From: Deltaproteobacteria bacterium
Lineage (GTDB): Bacteria > Myxococcota_A > Polyangia > Haliangiales > JADYYK01
NCBI GenBank assembly: GCA_020853705.1
Contig: JADYYK010000097.1
Span: forward strand, 1 to 64,000
Direction of reading: 5' to 3'
Length of the DNA: 64,000 nucleotides
Of the stretch, positions 34,101-40,719 are shown in pieces. Position 1 is the stretch's first letter. The number at the start of each line of letters is the position of its first letter. The translations under genes were made by a program, and so were the position numbers. The notes beneath the pieces were generated by a model that saw nothing but the letters and a program-made list of their open reading frames with translations, ran no database searches and was not told the DNA's origin.

Positions 34101-34285
34101 GCATCGATCCAGGTGGACTGGCCACCCAGAGTCGGCTGGTCGAGCTGCTGCTCGGGCGCGAGCTGGGGGCGCCGGGCAGCGCGCCCGCGGAGCCGCACGT
34201 CCCCGGGCTGAGCCGCGACGAACTCTTGACCTTGACGCGCTGGATCGACCTCGGGGCGCCGCAGCGCCGGGCGCGGCTGCCATGA
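31196..34285 (+). CDS. Tetraheme TolB/HZS-alpha-like lipoprotein (operon 2)
   Basis: 1029 residues from GTG 31196 (GTGA overlap with apbE), lipobox VLVLVGCQAP. Candidate heme sites, in the same order as its two paralogues: CGACH (about residue 31), CLTGNCH (about 162), CEGCH (about 889) and CGGAGCH (about 952). This copy has CX2CH at the first site where the others have CX4CH. The middle section is TolB-like (LSYDARRVLVALRGGAQLP) and contains an additional stretch (about 400-480, ERGTALELGDDERSER) not seen in the others. It ends LTLTRWIDLGAPQ. Predicted periplasmic or surface electron carrier. Confidence 0.87.
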   Translation: MRWLLAVLVLVGCQAPRAEAPDALGVLERRCGACHGLTSPAYAVAQRDAHDRKLLRWIIGPDGRIPRAQRELALTRAREAVDHLAPAAASPLLLAPLAATFTGGAYVHPELFASPSDADYRVLEAWVRAELGRARPVTPAALTPAQQLFASTVMPLLERRSCLTGNCHGRLSFSDLKLTPALPVLPERYSAAMLEHNRQAMLGGLAGQPRLVNLAGDVAQSRQLLKLMPVAHGGLLHKGGNQFIDVGDPDHDTLLAWLRAEAAEAGPPAQGDGLLFVRRPRATPERAFEDGGFLGGGDLIWRHADGREDNLTAALHQGPADVRAPALSYDARRVLVALRGGAQLPFDVWEIELATRAARQLTFSPGPAVHFLDPTYVPAPDGPGEVVVVVSNLAGEWAPSSPDGLLGEAERGTALELGDDERSERAGSFDGRAIRLLRGAGAGESRVIRRSTPGLLVLDRPLPVAADSTTHYLIEAAPRMAPSYDLYRLRLAGAGQERQAFDTTLTRMTHALGQVRRPAMRSTGEIFVTTLRTGWQGQRPFFNGAVFRVHPDGSNFHTHGQNRSQIPILLGEQELANGLEVRIGQDADSFWGGQLIVADHQAGPGVDPRSALDDLDHPLERTPLEHSQHSFFRAWLAVDPTTRPLGVSPGGSYRDPWPLGDGAILVAYAPGPIDLDDATAAPDFDIVRVEPAPAFQGEDGLSAGRFRREVVVQGPDAELWPRPVQARPREPMHKALKYDVDRVGKPVEVRGFSGHPDGTPALLQVYDLPLLEAFFEHSVPAGVRHVAAERCAVHGDEVPGWRQVRWARVVGAAPLGPGGQGEAPRFILAEVPLAADGSFQVRVPARVPFDVQSLDEDRMALGTPARWLYTLPGEKHTLSIPRALYSQTCEGCHGDMSGRRSQSFGHPDVVSSASRTLAMWDSEARVARAPAEVAPLAVGWDEDVAPLAQRRCGGAGCHPRLDAETLRRSIDPGGLATQSRLVELLLGRELGAPGSAPAEPHVPGLSRDELLTLTRWIDLGAPQRRARLP

Positions 34286-34581
34286 TCCGGGCCCTCATCA
34301 TCTCGGCCTTGCTGCTGGCCGCGGTCGTGGCCGGCGCGGCGGCGTGGGCGCGACGGCCGGTGCCGACCCAGACCGCCAGCTGCGCCTGTCACGGCCAGAA
34401 GGCCCAGCCGCCGGCCTGGCACTCCAGCGATCTCCGGCTGTACCGGCGCGACATCGCCGCCCGGCTGGCGCACGGTCGCGCCGCGGCGCCGCGCAAGGCC
34501 ACCTGCGTGTCCTGTCACGCCACGCGCGCCGCGGAGTGCACCAGCTGTCACCGCCCCGACGAGCTGGAGGTCAGGCCATGA
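34282..34581 (+). CDS. Small membrane-anchored multiheme cytochrome c (operon 2)
   Basis: 99 residues from ATG 34282 (ATGA overlap), with a single N-terminal membrane anchor (LIISALLLAAVVAGAAAWA). Two regular heme sites, CVSCH and CTSCH, lie near the C-terminus. A third site, SCACHGQ, has only one residue between the Cys and so is not a standard motif. The position between the tetraheme protein and RnfC suggests it carries electrons between the Rnf-like membrane part and the large cytochromes. Confidence 0.85.
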   Translation: MIRALIISALLLAAVVAGAAAWARRPVPTQTASCACHGQKAQPPAWHSSDLRLYRRDIAARLAHGRAAAPRKATCVSCHATRAAECTSCHRPDELEVRP

Positions 34582-35750
34582 GCCTGCTCGAGCGCGCGGC
34601 CGCGTGGCTCGGCCTGGTGGCGGAGGTGCCGCGGCGCAAGCACACCGAGGACGTCGCCATCACCGAGCTGGCGCCGCCCGGCTTCGTCACCCTGGCGCGC
34701 GGCGGCCTCGAGGCCGAGGTCGCGGCGGGCGACGTCGTGCGGGCCGGGCAGCTGGTGCTGCGCAGCGCCGCGACGGCGCGCTGGCAGCTGCGTCGCCACG
34801 CCCCGGTCGATGGCCAGGTGCAGTCGCTCGACGACGACACCCTGGTGCTCGCCGGCACCCCGCCCGCCGCGCCGGCCCTGGCGCCGCACCGCGACCCCGA
34901 CGGGCTGGCACCCGGCGCCATCGTCGAGGCGGCCCGTGAGGCCGGGCTGGTCGGGCTGGGCGGCGCCATGTTCCCGACCTACGCCAAGCTGCTGTCGGAC
35001 CATCCGGTCGACACCGTGATCGTCAACGGCTGCGAGAGCGAGCCCTACCTGACCTGCGATCACCGCGTCCTCATCGAGCAGCGCGCCGAGGTCGAGTGCG
35101 GCATGCGCCTGGCCATGCGCGCGCTGGGCGCGGCGCACGGCCTGGTCATCGAGCGCGAGGCCTACTACCCGGCCGGCTACGAGCGCTTCCTGGTCCGCGA
35201 CACCCTGGGCCGACAGGTGCCGCCGCGGGGCCTGCCGCGCGACGTCGGCGCGGTGGTCATCAATGTGCAGTCGGCGCTGGCCCTGCACCACGCGGTGTGT
35301 CTCGGGCGTCCGCTGCTGTCGCGCGTGGTCACGGTGGCCGGGCAGGCGGTGCGCCGGCCGGGCAACCTGCGGGTCGCCATCGGCTCCCCGGTCGCGCACC
35401 TGCTGGCCAGCGCGGGCTTCCAGGCCGAGCAAGCGGCCGCGGTGATCATCGGCGGCGCCATGATGGGCCGGCTCGCCGAGCCTGGCGAGGCGGTGGGGCC
35501 GGGCACCGGCGGCATCCTGGCGCTGACCGCGGCCGAGCTGGCCCAGCGCGCCGAGCGGCCCTGTCTGCGCTGCGGGCGCTGCCAGGAGGCCTGCCCGGTC
35601 GAGCTGCCGGTGGTGCTGCTGACCGAGCGGCCCGGCCCCGCCGCGCTGAGCTGCATCGACTGCGGGCTGTGCCAGTTCGTGTGCCCGTCGGCGCTGCCGC
35701 TGGTGGAGCGCATGCGACGCGCCAAGGAGCGGGAGCTGGAATGGGACTAG
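34578..35750 (+). CDS. rnfC: RnfC-like electron transport subunit
   Basis: 390 residues from ATG 34578 (ATGA overlap). It has the RnfC N-terminal barrel (RRKHTEDVAITELAPP), the nucleotide/FMN-binding loop GLVGLGGAMFPTYAKL (about residues 125-140), VNGCESEPYLTCD, an SLBB-type region, and two [4Fe-4S] motifs: CLRCGRCQEACPV (about 333) and CIDCGLCQFVCPS (about 362). In a complete Rnf complex RnfC receives electrons from, or gives them to, NADH. Here RnfB, RnfA and RnfE are absent from the operon. Confidence 0.93.
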   Translation: MSLLERAAAWLGLVAEVPRRKHTEDVAITELAPPGFVTLARGGLEAEVAAGDVVRAGQLVLRSAATARWQLRRHAPVDGQVQSLDDDTLVLAGTPPAAPALAPHRDPDGLAPGAIVEAAREAGLVGLGGAMFPTYAKLLSDHPVDTVIVNGCESEPYLTCDHRVLIEQRAEVECGMRLAMRALGAAHGLVIEREAYYPAGYERFLVRDTLGRQVPPRGLPRDVGAVVINVQSALALHHAVCLGRPLLSRVVTVAGQAVRRPGNLRVAIGSPVAHLLASAGFQAEQAAAVIIGGAMMGRLAEPGEAVGPGTGGILALTAAELAQRAERPCLRCGRCQEACPVELPVVLLTERPGPAALSCIDCGLCQFVCPSALPLVERMRRAKERELEWD

Positions 35751-36112
35751 GGCCGACACGGGGACTGCTGCTGACCGGGCTGATGCTGGCGGGCGCGCTG
35801 CTCCTCGATCTGCGCTGGCCGCGCCCGGCGCCGAGGTCGACGCCGGGACAGCTGACGTTCGCCGCGCGCGGCGCGCAGGGGCCCATCCGCGGCGTCATCG
35901 TGGTCGAGGCGGGCGTCATCGCCGAGGTGCGCATCAGCGAGTCCTCCGAGGGGCTGGACCGACGCGCGCTGCACGACCGCGCGCTGCTGCGGCGCTTCCG
36001 CGGCCAGTCGGCGCAGGGGCCCGTCATGGTCGACGCCACCAGCGGGGCCTCGGTGTCGGCGCGCCTCCTGGTCGACGCCGTCAACCAGGCGCTGCGGCGG
36101 GGGCGTCCATGA
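35741..36112 (+). CDS. rnfG: RnfG-like FMN-binding domain protein
   Basis: 123 residues from ATG 35741 (10-nt overlap with rnfC, GGGAG just upstream). One N-terminal membrane anchor, then a short FMN-binding domain ending in DATSGASVSARLLVDAV. This is the covalent flavinylation motif recognised by ApbE, but the acceptor position is Ser104 (SGAS) instead of the usual Thr. The protein is shorter than standard RnfG (about 200 residues), so only the core FMN-binding domain is present. Confidence 0.85.
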   Translation: MGLGPTRGLLLTGLMLAGALLLDLRWPRPAPRSTPGQLTFAARGAQGPIRGVIVVEAGVIAEVRISESSEGLDRRALHDRALLRRFRGQSAQGPVMVDATSGASVSARLLVDAVNQALRRGRP

Positions 36113-36699
36113 GCGCGCCGGTGCAGTTTCGCGATCTGGTGGTCGAGCTCGGCTTCGTGACCAGCGCCCAGCTGGGCGACGCGCTGGCGCGCCAGGACGA
36201 GCTCAATGGCTCGGGCGTGCGCAGCCACCTCGGTCACCTGCTCGAGGACCTCGGCTACCTGACGCCGGCGCAGCACCGGCTGGTGCTGGTGCAGCTCGAC
36301 ATGCAGCGCGCGCTGGCGGCGCTGCCCACGGTGCGGCGCTCGGCGCGCCATGGCTGGGTCGTCGCGGCGCTGGCCCCGGTGGCGCTGCTGAGCTCGCCGC
36401 TGGCGATCCTGGCCGCGGCGGCGGTGGTGCTGGTCGGGGCCTGGCTGGCGCAGGGTCGGCCCGGGCGCTGGCTGGCGCTGGGCTGGGCCGCCTCGGTGCT
36501 GGTGCCGGGCGCCGGGGCGGCGACCGCTGCGGCGGCCGGGCAGGGCGGCGCCAGCCCGCGCCTGCGCGAGTCGGTGCTGGTGGCGCTGATCATCGCGGTC
36601 AGCGCGGCGGTGCCGCTCTTGCCCATCGCGCTGAGCCCTGGACACCTGCTGCTGATCGCGGCGCTGCTGCTGGCGCTGCTGCGCAGGCGGCCGCGATGA
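36109..36699 (+). CDS. Membrane protein with GspE-N-like N-terminal domain (Rnf cluster)
   Basis: 196 residues from ATG 36109 (ATGA overlap). Residues about 1-65 (FRDLVVELGFVTSAQLGDAL, then LGHLLEDLGYLTPAQHRLVL) resemble the small helical domain found at the N-terminus of GspE/PilB ATPases. Residues about 80-190 are hydrophobic with four to five predicted membrane helices. I see no RnfA/RnfE motifs. It occupies the place where RnfA/E-type subunits would be expected, so it may be a substitute membrane subunit or an assembly factor. Confidence 0.75.
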   Translation: MSAPVQFRDLVVELGFVTSAQLGDALARQDELNGSGVRSHLGHLLEDLGYLTPAQHRLVLVQLDMQRALAALPTVRRSARHGWVVAALAPVALLSSPLAILAAAAVVLVGAWLAQGRPGRWLALGWAASVLVPGAGAATAAAAGQGGASPRLRESVLVALIIAVSAAVPLLPIALSPGHLLLIAALLLALLRRRPR

Positions 36700-37094
36700 A
36701 CCACTATGACGCCAGCTTCCTGGCCATCGCCTGCGCGCTGATGACCGAGCGGCCGCGGCGCTGGTGGCTGGCCGGCGCCATCCCGGCGCTGGCCTTCGCG
36801 CTGACGCTGCTGCCGCTCGGGCACTTCGCGGCCATCGTGGCCGCGCTGGTGGCCTGCACGCCGCCGCTGCGCCCCGCGGCCGCTGCCCTGCTGCTGGCGG
36901 CGCCGCGCTATCCCAGCGTGCGCGCCGCTGCGGTCAGCGCCGGGCTGTACCTCTGCGGCGTCGCGGTGCTGGCGGCGCTGCTCGAGGACCGGCTCGATCA
37001 GGACGCGGTGCCGGCCTTCTTGCGCGGCACGCCGGCGCGGCTGCTGGTGCTGGCGGTGGCCTACTTCAGCTTGCTGCCGGTGGCGCACCTGTGA
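36696..37094 (+). CDS. Small membrane protein (Rnf cluster)
   Basis: 132 residues from ATG 36696 (ATGA overlap), almost entirely hydrophobic with four predicted helices and Arg/Pro loops (MTERPRRWWLAG, LLEDRLDQDAVP). It is too short and lacks the conserved Cys residues of RnfA or RnfE. Strict coupling to rnfD (GTGA) makes a role in the same membrane complex likely. Family not recognised. Confidence 0.72.
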   Translation: MNHYDASFLAIACALMTERPRRWWLAGAIPALAFALTLLPLGHFAAIVAALVACTPPLRPAAAALLLAAPRYPSVRAAAVSAGLYLCGVAVLAALLEDRLDQDAVPAFLRGTPARLLVLAVAYFSLLPVAHL

Positions 37095-38005
37095 GGGGCC
37101 CGTTCCTGCACTCGAGCCAGCGCACCGCCGCCATCATGCGGCAGGTGCTGCTGGCGCTGGCGCCCATCACGGTGGCCGCGATCTGGCGCCATGGCGCGGG
37201 CGCGGCCCTGCTGGTGCTGGCCGCGCTGAGCGCCGCGGTCACGGTGGAGGCGGTGCTGGCGCGCGCCTCGGTCAGCGACGGCAGCGCGGCGGTCACCGGG
37301 GTCCTGTTCGCGCTGCTGCTGCCCGCGGGGGCGCCGCTGTGGCTGGCGGCGCTGGGCGGCGCGCTCGCGGTCGGGCTGGGCAAGCACGCCTTCGGCGGCC
37401 TGGGCAAGAACCCCTTCAACCCGGCCGCGCTGGCGCGGGTCGTCCTGATGGGCCTCCTGCCGGTGTACTTCTTCGCGCCGGCCTGGCGCTGGGACGGTGT
37501 GACGCAGGCCAGCCCGCTGTCGAAGGCCGCGGGGGCGCTGTTGCCCAGCGCCAGCGCGCTGCTCGCGGGCGACGCACCGGGCGCGCTGGCCCAGGCCGCG
37601 CCCTGGGCGGTGCTGCTGGGCGGCCTCGTGCTGCTGCTGCTGCGCAGCGCCGACTGGCGCATCCCGCTGGCCTACCTGGCCGGGGTGACGCTGCTCGTGC
37701 TGGTGCTGCCCGCCGGCGAGCGCATGGCCGGCCACGCACCCTGGCTGGTCGGCAACCCGCTGCCGCACCTGCTCTCGGGCGGCACCTTGCTGACGGCGTT
37801 TTTCCTGCTCACCGATCCGGTGACGGCGCCGTTCTCGCCGCCAGGCAAGCTGGTGTTCGCGGGCGTGGCCGCGCTGGTCACGGTGGCGACCCGCCTCTAC
37901 ACGCCCTATCCCGACGGTGCGGCGCTGGCCGTGCTGACCGCCAACGCCTGTGCACCGCTCATCGATCGCGCCCTGGTCTGGCGCAAGCTCAGGCGCGCCG
38001 GCTGA
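37091..38005 (+). CDS. rnfD: RnfD-like membrane subunit
   Basis: 304 residues from GTG 37091 (GTGA overlap). Typical RnfD/NqrB segments are DGSAAVTGVLFALLLP (about residues 63-78), GKHAFGGLGKNPFNPAALAR (about 97-116), a DPVTAPFSPPGKLVFAG loop and YPDGAALAVLTANACAPLID. At the periplasmic FMN-attachment site the sequence is DGVTQASPL, with Ser141 where RnfD usually has Thr in 'ATPL'. It ends the operon and overlaps the convergent terB-like gene by 17 nt. Confidence 0.9.
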   Translation: MRGPFLHSSQRTAAIMRQVLLALAPITVAAIWRHGAGAALLVLAALSAAVTVEAVLARASVSDGSAAVTGVLFALLLPAGAPLWLAALGGALAVGLGKHAFGGLGKNPFNPAALARVVLMGLLPVYFFAPAWRWDGVTQASPLSKAAGALLPSASALLAGDAPGALAQAAPWAVLLGGLVLLLLRSADWRIPLAYLAGVTLLVLVLPAGERMAGHAPWLVGNPLPHLLSGGTLLTAFFLLTDPVTAPFSPPGKLVFAGVAALVTVATRLYTPYPDGAALAVLTANACAPLIDRALVWRKLRRAG

Positions 38006-38360
38006 CCCCGGCCTCGATGCGCGAGGTGGTGTCGGCGCCCAGCTCGAGCCGCTCGGCCAGGCGCAAGAGCAGCCGACGCTCGGCGGCGTGGACCTCGCCG
38101 TCGAGCCCCGCCAGGGCGACCGCGGCACGGTAGATCTCGGTGCGCGCATCGATGGACAGCCCCTCCAGGGTGCCGGGGGCCAGCTCGACCGGGTGGTCGA
38201 GCCAGTCCAGCGCCCGCGCGCGCGTGCGCGCGTCGAGCGCGGGCACGCTGCTGACCAGGCGCCCCAGCGAGGCGCGCTCGGCCGGCACCACCTTGCCGTC
38301 GGCCCAGACCATGGCGGCCCAGATCTTGATCACCTCGAGGCGGGCGTCGTCGTCCATCAT
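37989..38360 (-). CDS. TerB-like protein
   Basis: 123 residues from ATG 38360, which overlaps the upstream stop as ATGA. All-helical, with the acidic/metal-binding pattern of TerB domains: KIWAAMVWADGKVVPAERA near the start and a second 'ALAGLDGEVHAAERRLLLRLAERL'-type segment near the end. TerB-like domains often serve as membrane- or metal-associated stress modules. Last gene of a minus-strand operon with the SRPBCC and FAD oxidoreductase genes. Confidence 0.8.
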   Translation of the reverse strand: MMDDDARLEVIKIWAAMVWADGKVVPAERASLGRLVSSVPALDARTRARALDWLDHPVELAPGTLEGLSIDARTEIYRAAVALAGLDGEVHAAERRLLLRLAERLELGADTTSRIEAGVSRRA

Positions 38361-39112
38361 CTCCTCAGCAGGCCACGCAGCCAGGACAGCAGGCGAGCCC
38401 ACAGGCCGCGGCGGGGCGCGCTCGGGGTGGTCAGCGCGGTGACCTCGCCCGGCGCTGCGGGGCCGGGGGGCGCGCTGGAGGTGACGGCAGCCAGCGCGGG
38501 CGCCGGGGCCGCAGGCGCCGCCGTGGCCGGGTGGCTCGCGGGCGTCGCCGGGGCCAGGGTGCCGGCGCGCGCGATCTCCTCGGCCTGCTGGCACATGGGG
38601 TCGCCGCTCGAGACCTCGGTGACCTCGGCGTCCAGGGCCAGCGCGAAGCGCTGGGCGAACTCGCGCCGCATCGCCGGCACCTTGAGGCGCACGATCGACT
38701 CGTAGATCTTGCGCAGCCGGCCCTGCGCCTCGACGCCGGCCAGGTAGCTCAGGAAGGTCACGCCGGGGCCGTCGGAGCGCACGTCGAGGTGCACCAGCAG
38801 CTGCCCGGTGTCGCCCGGCTGCACCTCGCCGGCGCGGGCGCCGCGCAGATCGGTGATGGTCTGTCCGAGGTAGGACGCCCCGCGCGCCTCGATGCAGGCG
38901 CCCTCGCGCACCACCTCGACCTGCATGCGCACCTGGCTCTCGACCGGCACCACCCCGAGGGTGACGCCGACCTTGCCGTGCACCACGCCGCCCTCGATGT
39001 GCCACGCCTTCAAGGTCGGGACGCAGCGCGCGAAGTCCTCCAGGTTGGACAGGTAGGCCCAGACCTCGGGCAGCGGGCGCGCGACGCGGAACTGGCCTCT
39101 GAGCTCGATCAT
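38357..39112 (-). CDS. SRPBCC/CoxG-like protein with C-terminal tail
   Basis: 251 residues from ATG 39112 (ATGA overlap). Residues about 1-145 are an SRPBCC fold of the CoxG type (FRVARPLPEVWAYLSNLEDFARCVPTL). After about residue 185 the sequence is a disordered Pro/Ala linker, ending in a short basic-aromatic helix (LWARLLSWLRGLLRR) that could bind the membrane. The fold binds hydrophobic ligands, which would suit a product of the neighbouring desaturase-like oxidoreductases. Confidence 0.82.
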   Translation of the reverse strand: MIELRGQFRVARPLPEVWAYLSNLEDFARCVPTLKAWHIEGGVVHGKVGVTLGVVPVESQVRMQVEVVREGACIEARGASYLGQTITDLRGARAGEVQPGDTGQLLVHLDVRSDGPGVTFLSYLAGVEAQGRLRKIYESIVRLKVPAMRREFAQRFALALDAEVTEVSSGDPMCQQAEEIARAGTLAPATPASHPATAAPAAPAPALAAVTSSAPPGPAAPGEVTALTTPSAPRRGLWARLLSWLRGLLRR

Positions 39113-40719
39113 CGCGCCGGGGCCCCCTCGCCCAGCCACCAGCGTGGCACGCTCAAGGTCTCGGCCACGGCGCCGGCCGCGATGTACCCGGCCGCGCCCA
39201 GGATGCCCCCGCCGGGGTGGGCCGCGCCGGAGGCCAGGTACAGGCCGGGCAGCGGCGCGCGCGCCTGCGACCACGCCGGCGCAGGCCGGAAGCAGTCGAG
39301 CTGATCCAGCGACGCGCGGCCCAGGAAGGCGCCGCCCTCCTGCATCGAGCTCAGCTTGCGCTCGATGTCGAGCGGGGTCTGGATGAAGCGCGCGATGATG
39401 TTGCCGCCACCGAGGTTGGGCGCGGCGGCGCGCCAGCGCTCCAGCAGCCGATCGGCGTAGCGCTCGCGCTCGTGATCCCAGCGCGCGTGGTCGCCGCCCA
39501 GGCGGTACGGCGCTGGCTGCCACAGGAAGGCGGTGTGCCGGCCGGGCGGAGCCTGGGTCGGATCGTGCAGCGACGGTGCGGCGCAGTACATGGCCGGCTC
39601 GGGGGCGCGGCCGGCGCGGATGTCGGTCCACAGCCGGGTGAAGTCGGCGGGACCGTCGAGGCCGACCCCGACCTTGAGGGCGCGATCGAGCTCGGGCGCG
39701 AAGCGGGCGGCGCGGTAGCGGGGCGGCTCCTCGAGCGCCAGGTGCACCGAGAAGATGGAGTACTCGTCGAGCTTGAAGTGGCGCGCGGGCCTGACCACCG
39801 CCTCGGGCAGCCCGGCGTCGCCGAGCAGCCCGAGCACGGTCTGCCGGAAGCCGACCGCGGACACCACCGCGCGCGCGTGCACGGTGCCGCCGCCGCGCAG
39901 GTCGACGCCCACCGCGCGCCCGTTCTCGACGCGGATGCGCAGGGCCTCGTGCATGCCGCGCACCACGCCCCCGGCGCGCAGCAGGGCGCGCCACAGCCCG
40001 TGCGCCAGCGCGTGCGAGCCGCCGACGCACAGGTGCGAGCGCTCGACCTGCGTCACCACCAGCGGCACCAGCATGCCCAGGCCGGCGTAGTCCGACACCA
40101 CGCCGCGCGGGATGGCGAGCTGGAACAGCGCCAGCGCGCGCACCGGGTCGCTCTGGAACAGCTCGGCGGCGACGTCGGCGGGCGAGCTGCGTCCCAGGCG
40201 CAGCCACTCCATGCCCTCGGGCGAGCCCTCCAGCGCCGCGCTGGCGTGCGACGGCGGCGGCGGCGACGAGTACAGCGCGGGCACCACCACCGCCTCGACG
40301 AACTCGCGGTAGCGATCGTGCACGGCCTGGTAGGCGCGCGCGTCGTCGGGCGAGATGCGCGCGATCGAGGCCACGCTGGCCGCGACCTCGTCGTGCACGC
40401 ACAGCGCGCGATCATCGCTCAGCGCCAGCCCGACCTGCACTGGCGGGCGCACATAGGCGACGTGGTGGCGCTCGGCCAGCTCGAGGTCGGTCATGGCGGG
40501 CATGATCTCGACGGCGTCGTGGAACACCGAGTGCAGGTTGTGGTAGTAGCCCGGGCGCGTGACCTCCTCGGTGGTCAGGCCGCCGCCGGCCTCCAGGCGC
40601 TTCTCCAGCACGCACACGCGCAGGCCGGCGCGCGCCAGGTAGGCGGCGCAGATGAGGCCGTTGTGGCCGGCGCCGATGACCACGACGTCGAACTCGGCGC
40701 GCAGCGGGGGGGGGCTCAT
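39109..40719 (-). CDS. FAD-dependent oxidoreductase (phytoene desaturase-like), copy 2
   Basis: 536 residues from ATG 40719 (ATGA overlap with copy 1). The dinucleotide-binding motif VVVIGAGHNGLICAAYLARA (about residues 11-30) is followed by the CrtI/NAD(P)-binding-Rossmann pattern LEKRLEAGGGLTTEE. The C-terminal FAD-binding box is LYLASGAAHPGGGILGAAGY (about 492-511). It is a close paralogue of the gene just upstream. Such proteins desaturate, saturate or isomerise isoprenoids and related lipids; the substrate is not evident here. Confidence 0.9.
   Translation of the reverse strand: MSPPPLRAEFDVVVIGAGHNGLICAAYLARAGLRVCVLEKRLEAGGGLTTEEVTRPGYYHNLHSVFHDAVEIMPAMTDLELAERHHVAYVRPPVQVGLALSDDRALCVHDEVAASVASIARISPDDARAYQAVHDRYREFVEAVVVPALYSSPPPPSHASAALEGSPEGMEWLRLGRSSPADVAAELFQSDPVRALALFQLAIPRGVVSDYAGLGMLVPLVVTQVERSHLCVGGSHALAHGLWRALLRAGGVVRGMHEALRIRVENGRAVGVDLRGGGTVHARAVVSAVGFRQTVLGLLGDAGLPEAVVRPARHFKLDEYSIFSVHLALEEPPRYRAARFAPELDRALKVGVGLDGPADFTRLWTDIRAGRAPEPAMYCAAPSLHDPTQAPPGRHTAFLWQPAPYRLGGDHARWDHERERYADRLLERWRAAAPNLGGGNIIARFIQTPLDIERKLSSMQEGGAFLGRASLDQLDCFRPAPAWSQARAPLPGLYLASGAAHPGGGILGAAGYIAAGAVAETLSVPRWWLGEGAPAR

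Noticed and set aside
30956..34198. 1080-codon minus-strand frame opposite apbE and the tetraheme gene of operon 2
   Set aside because: Antisense shadow produced by GC-rich codon use; no domain and no start signals.
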